Shown here: one piece after another, positions 1 through 7,312 of the stretch
Position numbering within the stretch: position 1 is the stretch's first letter
How the letters are laid out: each line of letters begins with the position of its first letter
DNA from: AV17 sp046262735
GTDB lineage: Bacteria; Verrucomicrobiota; Verrucomicrobiia; Chthoniobacterales; UBA10450
Reading direction: 5' to 3'
Length of the DNA stretch: 20,043 bases
Assembly: GCA_046262735.1 (NCBI GenBank)
Contig: JBHEMD010000137.1
Coordinates: 1 to 20,043 of the forward strand
Made by a program: the position numbers and the translations under genes
Notes under the pieces: model-generated
The model's database searches: none
What the model was told of the DNA's origin: nothing
The model's input: only the letters and a program-made list of their open reading frames with translations

Positions 1-2359
1 CCAGCCTCTCGCGCAACGCAGCCATTTCTTTTTCCAGTTCGGCGACGTCCTCATCGGCTTGCCTGGCCTGCTGCTCCAGGGTCGCTTTGTCGGATTTAAG
101 GTCGTCGATCTTGCGGGCGGCCTCTTCCTGCTCGCGTTCGAGGAGCGTAATCCTGGCGGCGGCACTTGATTGCGCGAGTTGTGCGGCCTCGTGGCGGACG
201 CGCGTTTCGTTTAGTTGCTGCGCGGCTGCTTCGATCGTGGCTTTGATCTGGTCGCGCTTCTCCAGGAGCGACTCGCGCCGGGCCGCGCAGTCGGTTTCTT
301 CCTTTTGCAGCACGGCGATCTGTGCTTTGCGCTCGAGCAGCGAATCGGCTCGCACCTCGCTGCTCCCGCCGAACACGATCCCCTCCGCCGAGATGAATTC
401 GCCGTCGAGCGTTGCCATCGCCAGACCTGGCTCGTTTTTCTTGCAGGCCACCGCTTTTTCGAGGTCAGGGAAAATTACAACGCCGTTGAGCAATTGATTT
501 AAAAGCGGCTCGAGCGAGCGCGGCGCAACGACCTTGTCCATGGCCCAGCCGAGCGCGCCGGCCGGCAGCACTTTGCGAACTGATTCGTGTGAAGCGCTCG
601 CGAACCTCGGGACAAAAAGCGCGGCCTGACCGAGCTTTTTCCGTGTCAGTCGCTCGATAATTTCTGCTGCGGTGTCGCCATCCTTAAGCACGATCGCGTG
701 CAGATTTCGCCCGAGCGCTACTTCAATCGCTGCGACAAACTTGCGTTCAACTTCGAGCTGCGAAACGAGCGAGCCGGCGACAGCGGAACGAAAACGCTCC
801 GGGCGATCCATGCCGTGGAGCACGGCCTGCGAACCCGCAGCCAGGCCTTCGCCGCGTTCGTTCAGCTGTCGCAGAACTTCGAGCACCGATCTTTTCTCGG
901 CCAGCGCGCGCTCAACTTCTCGCAAATCGTTTTCACTACTGGCGAGAACGTCCTGCTCCTGGCGCAGATTTTTTTCCGCTGCAGCGGTGATGGCGAGCAG
1001 TTCCTGAAGTTTTTCTTGCTCGTCTTTGGTCGCGGCGTGAGCAGCGCCGACGTTTGCAACCAGTTCGTCGCGAGCGCGCATTGCTTTCTCAATTTCGGCG
1101 TCGATGCGGCGAATCTGGTCTACGGTCAGTTCGCGCCGGGCGCGCAGGCTGGCCAACTCATCTTCCAGCGCCGCCACGCGCACTTCGTCTTTGGAGACCG
1201 AAAGACCGATGTTTTGTCGCTCCGACTGGCGCGCTTCGCGCTCCGTCCGCAGGCGCGTCAACTGCGTCGTCCGGCCCGCCAATTCGTTTTCTTTCGTTTG
1301 CAGGAGCCGCAGTGTCTGTTCGACCAGCGCGTCGGCTTCTTTGATCTGCGCGGCGTGCTGAGTTCGTTTTTCTTCCGCAATCGCGATGTCGTTTCGGCAG
1401 CGCTCGATTAGTTCCGCGAACTCGTGCGTGCGTTGCCGGTTGAATTCGATCCGGCTCCGGTGCGCGCCGATCTCGCTTTGCAACCGTTGCGCTTCGGCGC
1501 GTCTTTCCGCAATCTCGATGTCGATCTTATCGACGGCGCGACGTTCTTCCGCCAGATCGCTTTCGCCGCGGTCAATCTTCTCGCGCGTCGCCTGCTCGGA
1601 TACGGCGATCTGCTCGATTTCCTCGCGGGAGCGTACAAGATCGGTTTCGAGCGCGGCGAGTTGTCTTTTGGCGTGATGCGTGTCGAGCACGCGCAAATCG
1701 GCGTGAAGCGCCTGGTAACGCCGCGCTTTGCCGGCCTGTCGCTGGAGCGAACCGATCTGGCGCTTCACTTCCTTAATCACGTCGCCGATACGGAGCAGGT
1801 TCGCTTCGGTCGCTTCGAGTTTCCGCAGCGCTTCGCGTTTCTGACTTTTGTATTTGGTGATTCCGGCTGCTTCTTCGAAAACGGCGCGCCGATCTTCCGG
1901 ACGCGAGCTCAGAATCAGGTCGATCTTGCCCTGCTCCATCATCGAGTAAGCGGTGCGCGCCACGCCCGTATCGGCAAAAAGATTTTGGATATCGCGCAAC
2001 CGGCACGGCGTTTTGTTGAGTAGATATTCCGAGTTGCCGTCGCGATAAACGCGACGCGTCACGCGCACTTCGTGCCAATCAATGTTCAGTTCTTTTTCGC
2101 AATCGCTGAACGTGAGCGAGACCTCGGCAAACCCGAGCGGCTTGCGTGAATCGGTGCCGTTGAAAATGACGTCGGCCATTTCGTCGCCGCGCAAAGATTT
2201 GGCCGATTGCTCGCCGAGTGCCCACCGAATCGCGTCGAGCACGTTGGATTTACCGCAACCGTTCGGTCCGACAACGGCCGTGATGCCCTCGTGAAAATCG
2301 AGGACGGTTTTATCGGCGAACGACTTGAAGCCGAAAAGCTCGAGCGACTGTAAATGCAT
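1..2359 (-). CDS. smc: Chromosome segregation ATPase SMC, partial (C-terminus beyond left edge)
   Basis: The reading frame is open from ATG at 2359 to the left edge (786 codons), so about two thirds of a usual 1150-1250 aa SMC is present. It begins MHLQSLELFGFKSFAD, followed by the Walker A motif GPNGCGKSN at residues 31-39. The head continues to about residue 165 (GKIDLILSSRPEDRR, FEEAAGITKYK). A long Glu/Arg/Ala-rich coiled coil then leads to a hinge, seen in ATLDGEFISAEGIVFGG near residues 645-663, and the start of the returning coil. The C-terminal head with signature motif and Walker B lies outside the window. SMC forms a dimeric ring that compacts and segregates DNA, usually with ScpA and ScpB. 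No Shine-Dalgarno is visible before the ATG, but the conserved N-terminus fixes the start. Eukaryote-like Rad50/SbcC is excluded by the hinge sequence. Confidence 0.95.
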   Translation of the reverse strand, partial: MHLQSLELFGFKSFADKTVLDFHEGITAVVGPNGCGKSNVLDAIRWALGEQSAKSLRGDEMADVIFNGTDSRKPLGFAEVSLTFSDCEKELNIDWHEVRVTRRVYRDGNSEYLLNKTPCRLRDIQNLFADTGVARTAYSMMEQGKIDLILSSRPEDRRAVFEEAAGITKYKSQKREALRKLEATEANLLRIGDVIKEVKRQIGSLQRQAGKARRYQALHADLRVLDTHHAKRQLAALETDLVRSREEIEQIAVSEQATREKIDRGESDLAEERRAVDKIDIEIAERRAEAQRLQSEIGAHRSRIEFNRQRTHEFAELIERCRNDIAIAEEKRTQHAAQIKEADALVEQTLRLLQTKENELAGRTTQLTRLRTEREARQSERQNIGLSVSKDEVRVAALEDELASLRARRELTVDQIRRIDAEIEKAMRARDELVANVGAAHAATKDEQEKLQELLAITAAAEKNLRQEQDVLASSENDLREVERALAEKRSVLEVLRQLNERGEGLAAGSQAVLHGMDRPERFRSAVAGSLVSQLEVERKFVAAIEVALGRNLHAIVLKDGDTAAEIIERLTRKKLGQAALFVPRFASASHESVRKVLPAGALGWAMDKVVAPRSLEPLLNQLLNGVVIFPDLEKAVACKKNEPGLAMATLDGEFISAEGIVFGGSSEVRADSLLERKAQIAVLQKEETDCAARRESLLEKRDQIKATIEAAAQQLNETRVRHEAAQLAQSSAAARITLLEREQEEAARKIDDLKSDKATLEQQARQADEDVAELEKEMAALRERL

Positions 2360-2393
2360 CAGGGGGGCGCAATTAGTTTGGCCCTGGTTGGTG

Positions 2394-2420
2394 AATATAG
2401 CCAGCGAAACCTGCTGACAA
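2394..2420 (-). promoter_or_regulatory. Possible smc promoter
   Basis: On the minus strand TTGTCA (2420-2415) is followed 15 nt later by TATATT (2399-2394), about 35 nt before the smc ATG. The spacing is shorter than the ideal 17. Just upstream, CTAAATA occurs twice in direct orientation (2422-2428 and 2432-2438), ten bases apart. That could be an activator site or simply an AT-rich upstream element. This is a pattern call only. Confidence 0.3.
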
Positions 2421-2460
2421 GCTAAATAACACTAAATACAGTGCAGGCGGAAGCGCGAGA

Positions 2461-2600
2461 ACCCCATATTTGGGGTCCGGATCGGGGAAATGACGAAGGA
2501 AGCTCGAATGCACAAATGACGAAAATGCGCCCGGCCTTGGGGTTTTTCGTCATTTGAAATGTGTCATTGCTTGGTCATTAGACATTCGTCATTCGTCATT
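2461..2600. repeat. Intergenic repeat: palindromes plus GTCATT units, between smc and the M20 gene
   Basis: This fills most of the 255-bp gap between two divergent genes. It holds a 16-nt hairpin (ACCCCA-TATT-TGGGGT, 2461-2476). A perfect 13-bp inverted repeat follows: CAAATGACGAAAA at 2513-2525 and its complement at 2544-2556, around an 18-nt GC-rich loop. After that comes a run of GTCATT/GACATT units starting at 2549, 2563, 2574, 2581, 2588 and 2595, the last three steps exactly 7 nt. Another AATGAC lies at 2489. From memory, ATGACGAA/TTCGTCATT repeats of this kind are scattered through Verrucomicrobia genomes and are often mistranslated as peptides containing VIRHSSFVIR. The repeat ends about 15 nt before the M20 start codon and so supplies its leader. 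Confidence 0.7.
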
Positions 2601-2614
2601 CGACTGTGGCGTTT

Positions 2615-3952
2615 ATGCGCGACAATTATCTCGAAGAATTTTTTTCATTTCTGCGGTTCCCGAGCATTTCGACCGACAGCGATTATGTGGGCAAGGTGCG
2701 CGAGTGCGCGCAATGGCTGTCGCAAAAGCTCAGCGCGGTCGGGCTTGAATCGAAAGTCGTTCCGACGGCCGGGCATCCAGTTGTTTGGGCGCGCAACGAA
2801 CATCGGCCGGACCGGCGCACCGTGCTGATCTACGGCCATTACGATGTGCAGCCGCCGGATCCCCTAGATTTGTGGGAATCGCCGCCGTTCGAGCCGGTCT
2901 TGAAGAATGGATACGTTTTCGCGCGGGGCGCGACGGACAACAAAGGACAAATTCTTTCGCACATCCTCGGCATTCAGGAAACGCTCGAGCGCGAGGGCGA
3001 CCTGCCGGTGAATGTCGATCTTGTCGTTGAAGGCGAGGAAGAGATCGGCAGCGGGCATCTGCCGAACTTTTTGAAAGAGAACCGCGACGCGCTGAAGTGC
3101 GATGTCGTCGTTGTTTCCGACACGGGAATGATCGCGCCGCGGACGCCGACGATCAGCTACGGGTTGCGCGGAGTGGCGGGACTAGAACTAAAAGTGACCG
3201 GACCGAAGATCGACCTGCATTCGGGAATTTATGGCGGCGCGGTCGCCAACCCGCTTGCGGCCATGGCGAAATTGCTCGCCAGTCTCCATGATTCCGATGG
3301 GCACGTGGCGATCCCCGGTTTTTACGACGAGGTCGAGCCGCTGCAGGACTGGGAGCGCGAAATGTGGCGCAAACTTCCAGTGGACGCGGACGCTATGGTT
3401 TTGCAGGAAAGCCGGGCGCCGGAGCTTTTCGGCGAAAAAGCTTTCACTACGCTGGAGCGAATCTGGGCGCGCCCAACTGCGGAGATCAACGGGATGGGTG
3501 GCGGTTATCAAGGCAAAGGGACCAAAACCGTGCTGCCGAGTTATGCGATGGCGAAATTGACTTTCCGCCTCGTTCCGAATCAAACCGGCGACGCGATTGT
3601 CAATCTGGCAAAGAAACATTTGCAGGCCAATCTGCCGCCCGGCGTGACGCTCGAGATGACGAGCGGCCATTCCGGGCCATGGTACATGACCGATCCACAT
3701 GGCACGTTCGCTGAAGCGGCCCAACGCGCGTTGCGCAAAACGTTCAACAAAGACGTGGCCTTGATCCGCGAAGGCGGCAGCATCCCGATCGTCTCCGATT
3801 TCCGGCAGATCCTGGGCGTGGAAACTTTGCTGCTCGGGCTGGCGCTGCATGATTGCCGCGCGCATTCGCCAAACGAAAACTTTCCGCTGGAGAATCTCGA
3901 CGCCGGCATCCGAATGAACCAAGCTGTGCTCCAGGAAGTGGCTGCTGCGTAA
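2615..3952 (+). CDS. M20-family metallopeptidase (dipeptidase-like)
   Basis: This is a 445-aa cytoplasmic di-zinc peptidase of the M20/ArgE/DapE/CPG2 superfamily, closest in look to the M20 dipeptidases. Metal-site motifs are in order: GHYDVQ (74-79), ATDNKG (106-111), EGEEEIGSG (139-147, with the catalytic Glu pair), VVSDTGM, and a C-terminal HDCRAHSPNE. HSGIYGG marks the dimerisation/lid domain insert. It probably hydrolyses short peptides or N-acyl amino acids; the substrate cannot be read from sequence. I chose ATG 2615 (MRDNYLEEFFSFLRFPSIST) because it gives the family's usual N-terminus. A GTG at 2606 in frame is possible and would add MAF. Neither has a clear ribosome site, and both lie just behind the intergenic repeat. 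The next gene starts 12 nt after the stop, so the two are probably cotranscribed. Confidence 0.9.
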   Translation: MRDNYLEEFFSFLRFPSISTDSDYVGKVRECAQWLSQKLSAVGLESKVVPTAGHPVVWARNEHRPDRRTVLIYGHYDVQPPDPLDLWESPPFEPVLKNGYVFARGATDNKGQILSHILGIQETLEREGDLPVNVDLVVEGEEEIGSGHLPNFLKENRDALKCDVVVVSDTGMIAPRTPTISYGLRGVAGLELKVTGPKIDLHSGIYGGAVANPLAAMAKLLASLHDSDGHVAIPGFYDEVEPLQDWEREMWRKLPVDADAMVLQESRAPELFGEKAFTTLERIWARPTAEINGMGGGYQGKGTKTVLPSYAMAKLTFRLVPNQTGDAIVNLAKKHLQANLPPGVTLEMTSGHSGPWYMTDPHGTFAEAAQRALRKTFNKDVALIREGGSIPIVSDFRQILGVETLLLGLALHDCRAHSPNENFPLENLDAGIRMNQAVLQEVAAA

Positions 3953-3964
3953 AAAGAAAATCGG

Positions 3965-5275
3965 ATGAACATGGCACTGCGTGTTTTGCTCGTGAGCTGC
4001 GTCATTATCGCGCTGAGCATGGCCGCCGAGGGGCGCGGTGAGCACGATGAGTATCTGCTCGACAAAATCAAAAGAATATTCGTCAAACCGACACCAACGC
4101 CGACGCCAAAACCGCATAAACGAAAAAAGAGAACCACGCCGTCGCCATCAGCCGAGGCGAGCTCCTCGCCCGCGGAATCGCCATCACCGACTGTCACTGC
4201 ATCGCCGCCGCCGGCGCCGGCCGCAATAGCTTCGCCGACTGTCGCTGCGAAGGCGTCGCCGACACCGTCGCCCTTGCCCACGGCAACTCCTTTGCCAACG
4301 GCGACGCCTTCGCCAAGGACAACGCCTTCGCCTACCCCGCGTCCAACTGCTGCGCGCGCGCCCGCCGCAACTGCGTCGCCAGTTGTCACGCCGACACCGC
4401 GGCGCACACCATCGCCGCAGCCGAGTGCTACGATTGCAGCAACGCCGGTAGCAACGCCGCTAGCAACGCCGGCTGGGACAAGTCCGCCTCCACAAATACG
4501 TGAAGCGCCCGCCGCCGGGCAATCGAGTCCGCCTGTCGCAGGTGTGCCGGTCGCACCGCGCGAGCGACCGCAAACTATGGAACCGGTGCGGCCGATCAGT
4601 CCCGGGCCGCGCGCGAAATTTCACGTGACCACATCGCCTGCGCCGGCCGAGACTTCGCCTTTACCCAGGGCCGTGGCCGTGCCGGTGGGCAGACCAGCCG
4701 CTCCGCCGAATGCCAGCATCGCTTCGGCCGAAATTGCCGGCTATCAGAATTACCCGCCGGAAGTTCGCCGCGTCATCGATGTTGCTCTTGATCTAACGAG
4801 CAAAAATGTCAGCTACAAGTACGGTTCGGCCGATCCGGCGGGCGGGGGAATGGATTCCTCGGGATTCGTTTATTACGTGCTCGCTAAAGCCGGCATCAAA
4901 GACGTGCCCCGCGATGCGCGCGAGCAATATGTCTGGGTGCGCAAGGCTGGCAATTTCCAGGCCGTGCTCGCGCATCGCGAGGATACCTTTGAGCTCGACG
5001 CGCTAAAGCCCGGCGACCTGCTGTTTTGGGCCGCGACTTCGAACGTGAACCGCGATCCGGACATTACACACGTGATGATTTATCTCGGGCGCGAACAAGC
5101 GAGCAATCAGCGGATCATGGTTGGTGCGAGCGACGGCCGCACTTACAAGGGGCAATCGCGTTTCGGGGTGAGCACCTTCGATTTCAAAGTTGCACAATTG
5201 AGCTCGAGAGGTCGCGAAGGCGGAGCGCCGGTTTTCGTCGGCTACGGACGCATTCCAGGTTTGCGCGCGCAATAG
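3965..5275 (+). CDS. Secreted NlpC/P60-like protein with Pro/Thr/Ser-rich linker; catalytic Cys replaced by Ser
   Basis: A 436-aa protein. Residues 1-21 form a signal peptide with a probable cut after SMAA. A basic stretch (HKRKKR) is followed by about 200 residues dominated by Pro, Thr, Ala and Ser with repeated ATP/SPTP units. The NlpC/P60 domain spans about 260-430. NlpC/P60 enzymes cut peptidoglycan stem peptides with a Cys-His pair. Here the fold motifs are present (YKYGSADPAGGGMDSSGF, LKPGDLLFW, DITHVMIYLG). However, the position that is Cys in the usual D-C-S-G motif is Ser298 (codon TCC, 4856-4858), while the His is kept (His369). It is therefore either a Ser-variant enzyme or a non-catalytic wall-binding domain. 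ATG 3965 and ATG 3971 are both possible starts. The linker resembles wall-spanning linkers, consistent with an envelope location. Confidence 0.85.
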   Translation: MNMALRVLLVSCVIIALSMAAEGRGEHDEYLLDKIKRIFVKPTPTPTPKPHKRKKRTTPSPSAEASSSPAESPSPTVTASPPPAPAAIASPTVAAKASPTPSPLPTATPLPTATPSPRTTPSPTPRPTAARAPAATASPVVTPTPRRTPSPQPSATIAATPVATPLATPAGTSPPPQIREAPAAGQSSPPVAGVPVAPRERPQTMEPVRPISPGPRAKFHVTTSPAPAETSPLPRAVAVPVGRPAAPPNASIASAEIAGYQNYPPEVRRVIDVALDLTSKNVSYKYGSADPAGGGMDSSGFVYYVLAKAGIKDVPRDAREQYVWVRKAGNFQAVLAHREDTFELDALKPGDLLFWAATSNVNRDPDITHVMIYLGREQASNQRIMVGASDGRTYKGQSRFGVSTFDFKVAQLSSRGREGGAPVFVGYGRIPGLRAQ

Positions 5276-5277
5276 GC

Positions 5278-5321
5278 AGGATGCCGCGCTGCGGCTCCGG
5301 TCGGCGCAGCGCGCCGATCCT
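5278..5321. terminator. Hairpin repeat between convergent genes (possible two-way terminator)
   Basis: AGGAT (5278-5282) pairs with ATCCT (5317-5321), and CGCGCTGCG pairs with CGCAGCGCG inside it, with a small internal mismatch. A smaller hairpin GCCGC-GCT-GCGGC sits at 5283-5295. It lies exactly between the stops of two convergent genes and touches the stop codon of the leftward one. There is no T-run, so intrinsic termination is uncertain. The 14-mer CGGCGCAGCGCGCC (5302-5315) occurs again at 16976-16989, also between convergent genes. Confidence 0.5.
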
Positions 5322-5526
5322 ATCTCTCCGGCGCGTCATTTACGTCCTGTTCCTCCGCAGGCGGATGCGGCGTAGCAGTCGGCGAAAGTGTAGAAGTCGA
5401 TGTTGGCGGAGCAGGTTCGGAGCGAGGGTTGAGGTAATGCCTGAGCAGACTCGCCGCGACTAACATGACCACGATCGCTATCACGACGCGTTGGTCGCGC
5501 TTGGTGAGCGCAAAAATGTTTTTCAT
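5320..5526 (-). CDS. Small single-pass membrane protein, coupled to queC
   Basis: I do not recognise the family. It is a 68-aa protein with a short basic N-terminus (MKNIFALTKRDQR), one membrane helix at about 14-29 (VVIAIVVMLVAASLL), then a Pro/Thr/Ser-rich tail ending in acidic residues. The tail should face the periplasm if the positive-inside rule holds. Its ATG overlaps the queC stop in an ATGA (5523-5526), so it is likely translated by coupling to queC. The frame is open further upstream inside queC, but the overlapping ATG is the natural start. A role in queuosine metabolism is not implied by the sequence. A substrate-uptake helper or an unrelated passenger gene is equally possible. 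Confidence 0.6.
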   Translation of the reverse strand: MKNIFALTKRDQRVVIAIVVMLVAASLLRHYLNPRSEPAPPTSTSTLSPTATPHPPAEEQDVNDAPER

Positions 5527-6239
5527 TGGCGTTCGTTCCGGGGCGATGAGGTGACAGATCGCGCGTACTGAATTGGATCGGTCATGCCGGCTTCGCGGAA
5601 TCCTTTCAGGCGCAATTGGCAGGAATCGCACTCGCCGCAGGCGCGGCCATCCGGCGCCGGGTCATAACAACTGTGCGTGAGCGACAGATCGACATTCAGT
5701 TCGACGCCCTTCCGGATGATCTCGGCTTTGGAAAGCTTGAGGAGTGGCGCGTGAATTTGGAACCGGCGCCCTACGGCACCTGCTCGGGTGCCAAGATTCG
5801 CCAGCGTCTCGAACATCATGATGAACTCCGGCCGGCAATCGGGATAACCGCTGTAATCGACCGCGTTCACACCGATAAAAATATGGGCGGCGGATTTCAC
5901 CTCTGCCCAGGCGAGCGCATGCGCGAGAAAGATGGTGTTCCGCGCCGGCACGTAGGTGATCGGGACGCCGTGACTGATTTCCTCTTCCGAGCGCTGCTTT
6001 GGAACATCGACATCGTCGGTGAGGGCCGAGCCGGCAAAGATCCGATTGTCGATCTTGACAATGCAGTGCTCCTTCGCGCCTAACGAATCGGCAATGCGTC
6101 GGGCAGCATCGAGCTCGAAACCATGACGTTGGCCATAATTAAATGAAAGCGCCGAGCAGTCGTAACCCTGAGAAATCGCAACGGCCAGCGCCGTCGCCGA
6201 ATCGATCCCGCCGCTCAGGAGGACGACCGCGTGTTTCAT
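5523..6239 (-). CDS. queC: 7-cyano-7-deazaguanine synthase QueC
   Basis: A 238-aa enzyme that converts 7-carboxy-7-deazaguanine to preQ0 with ATP and ammonia, in the pathway to queuosine. The PP-loop ATP motif SGGIDS is at residues 9-14. SFNYGQRH and VPARNTIFL are typical QueC blocks. Zinc ligands are seen as C191, C201, C204 and C207 in HSCYDPAPDGRACGECDSC. Length is normal for the family. It lies downstream of queF in the same direction, with a 75-nt gap that holds a hairpin repeat, and it overlaps the next small gene by 4 nt. queD and queE are not in the window. A weak GAAAGA precedes the ATG. Confidence 0.97.
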   Translation of the reverse strand: MKHAVVLLSGGIDSATALAVAISQGYDCSALSFNYGQRHGFELDAARRIADSLGAKEHCIVKIDNRIFAGSALTDDVDVPKQRSEEEISHGVPITYVPARNTIFLAHALAWAEVKSAAHIFIGVNAVDYSGYPDCRPEFIMMFETLANLGTRAGAVGRRFQIHAPLLKLSKAEIIRKGVELNVDLSLTHSCYDPAPDGRACGECDSCQLRLKGFREAGMTDPIQYARSVTSSPRNERQ

Positions 6240-6288
6240 TCTTTCAAATCGGCAACGCGACGCTCTCCCACGAGGAAATATTTGTCGC

Positions 6289-6345
6289 CTCGACAGAGTC
6301 TCGCCCTACCGGCTTCATCTCTCGGTAGGACGACGCTCTGCGGAG
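6289..6345. repeat. Dispersed hairpin repeat between queF and queC
   Basis: An imperfect stem of about 20 bp is centred on CCTACCG (6305-6311) and CGGTAGG (6323-6329). The left arm (6289-6313) matches the reverse complement of 7882-7906 in 24 of 25 positions, so the same element occurs twice in opposite orientation 1.6 kb apart. I recognise this 'gcgagactctgtcgag' element as widespread in soil Verrucomicrobia, from memory. The right arm encodes the last residues of QueF, and the TGA of queF lies in the loop. Confidence 0.65.
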
Positions 6346-6815
6346 CCGCCGAATTTTTTCCTCGGCTCGGCCCGAGCCGGACGGACGTTTGAGTCTCGCG
6401 CCGAGTTGTCCGGATATTCAACGCGCACACTGAGGGCGATGCCGCCGCGCGCGGAAAATTGCGCCGTTACGATTGCTTCGCGCGGCGCACACGCCTTTAC
6501 GAAATCGTCGAGGATCCGATTCGTGACGGCTTCATTAAAGGCGCGTTCGCCGCGATAGGAGGCAAGGTAAAACTTGAGCGACTTGCTCTCCACGCAAAAG
6601 CGGTCGGGCACGTAATCGATTTCGATCCGCGCGAAATCGGCCTGACCCGTCACAGGGCAAAGTGACGTGAAATCATCGGTTTCGAAATGAATCCGGTAAC
6701 GCCGCCGTGCCGGGTTCGGGAATGTTTCGAGGCGGGCTTGGCCGGGCGAGGCTGGCAACGTAGCTTCGCTTCGCCCGAGCAGGGTGAGGGGCGTTGGTTT
6801 AGTCTTGCGAGGCAC
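6315..6815 (-). CDS. queF: NADPH-dependent 7-cyano-7-deazaguanine reductase QueF
   Basis: This 166-aa enzyme of the short (type I, Bacillus-like) class reduces preQ0 to preQ1. The nucleophile Cys53 and Asp60 lie in FTSLCPVTGQADFA, and the substrate-binding block ESKSLKFYL is at 76-84. The next active-site pair is Asn94-Glu95, where the Bacillus subtilis enzyme has His96-Glu97. The numbering offset is the same for all four positions, so this is a real His-to-Asn change. The catalytic core ends at about residue 135. The remaining 30 residues are low-complexity, and the last dozen or so are encoded by the dispersed repeat. The start is a GTG at 6815 without a clear ribosome site. It is first in a leftward group with queC and a small membrane gene, and divergent from the gene at 6881. 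Confidence 0.95.
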   Translation of the reverse strand: MPRKTKPTPLTLLGRSEATLPASPGQARLETFPNPARRRYRIHFETDDFTSLCPVTGQADFARIEIDYVPDRFCVESKSLKFYLASYRGERAFNEAVTNRILDDFVKACAPREAIVTAQFSARGGIALSVRVEYPDNSARDSNVRPARAEPRKKFGGSAERRPTER

Positions 6816-6880
6816 GTCTGGAATTAACGCCTTGGTGGTCGCGGCTTCAAGGCTGTAGCCTCCCCCTGCTGGCGACGCTC

Positions 6881-7312
6881 ATGCCTCGCCCAGCGAAGCG
6901 GCTAAGATTTGCCACACTTGAAATCTGCTTCGAGCGCGCTCGTGTTGCATCCTTGGAACCCGATCCGCAAAAATCAAAGGCCGATCATCGGATCGACGTG
7001 ATCGATCTGTTCGCGCACGATCCGAAGACGGACGAGGTCGTGCTGGTGATGGAAGAGCCGCGGCCGTGGGACGGCTCGGATGAGCGGCTATATCAGTTGC
7101 AGGAAAAATTTAACGCCTACGTCTCTTTCCTGCTCGATGGCGAAATGGCCGCGGCCCATCCCGAGCTGGCAGCCAAACAGGCGCGGATCGAATTGCGCTG
7201 CCAACACATGCCCGATGCGCGCGCGGTCGAATTACTCGGAATGATCCACGACCAGCTCGCCTTTCAGGACATCAAAATGGAAGTGGTGGTGAAAGAAAAC
7301 AGTAGCCGCTAG
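6881..7312 (+). CDS. DUF6572-like protein
   Basis: A protein of up to 143 aa with no signal peptide or membrane helix. Residues from about 37 (HRIDVIDLFAHDPKTDEVVL) through RPWDGSDERLYQLQEKFNAY resemble the small domain I know as DUF6572. It is found in many bacteria and has no established function. I infer a cytoplasmic alpha/beta protein. The N-terminal 35 residues are Arg-rich and unlike the family. An in-frame TTG at about 6953 would give a more usual length, so the ATG at 6881 is uncertain. No Shine-Dalgarno is evident for either. Its TAG shares the palindrome CTAG with the stop of apt, reading the other way. Confidence 0.7.
   Translation: MPRPAKRLRFATLEICFERARVASLEPDPQKSKADHRIDVIDLFAHDPKTDEVVLVMEEPRPWDGSDERLYQLQEKFNAYVSFLLDGEMAAAHPELAAKQARIELRCQHMPDARAVELLGMIHDQLAFQDIKMEVVVKENSSR

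Noticed and set aside
87..2023. Several plus-strand open frames across the left 2 kb
   Set aside because: They lie opposite a continuous SMC reading frame with Walker A, coiled coil and hinge.
2545..2600. CRISPR-like array in the GTCATT repeats
   Set aside because: Units are 6-7 nt with no spacers and no cas genes; it is a short intergenic repeat.
3188..4407. Long minus-strand open frames opposite the M20 and NlpC-like genes (309 and 275 codons)
   Set aside because: They are antisense to genes with clear family motifs, and their Gly/Val/Asp repeats mirror the Pro/Thr/Ala linker codons.
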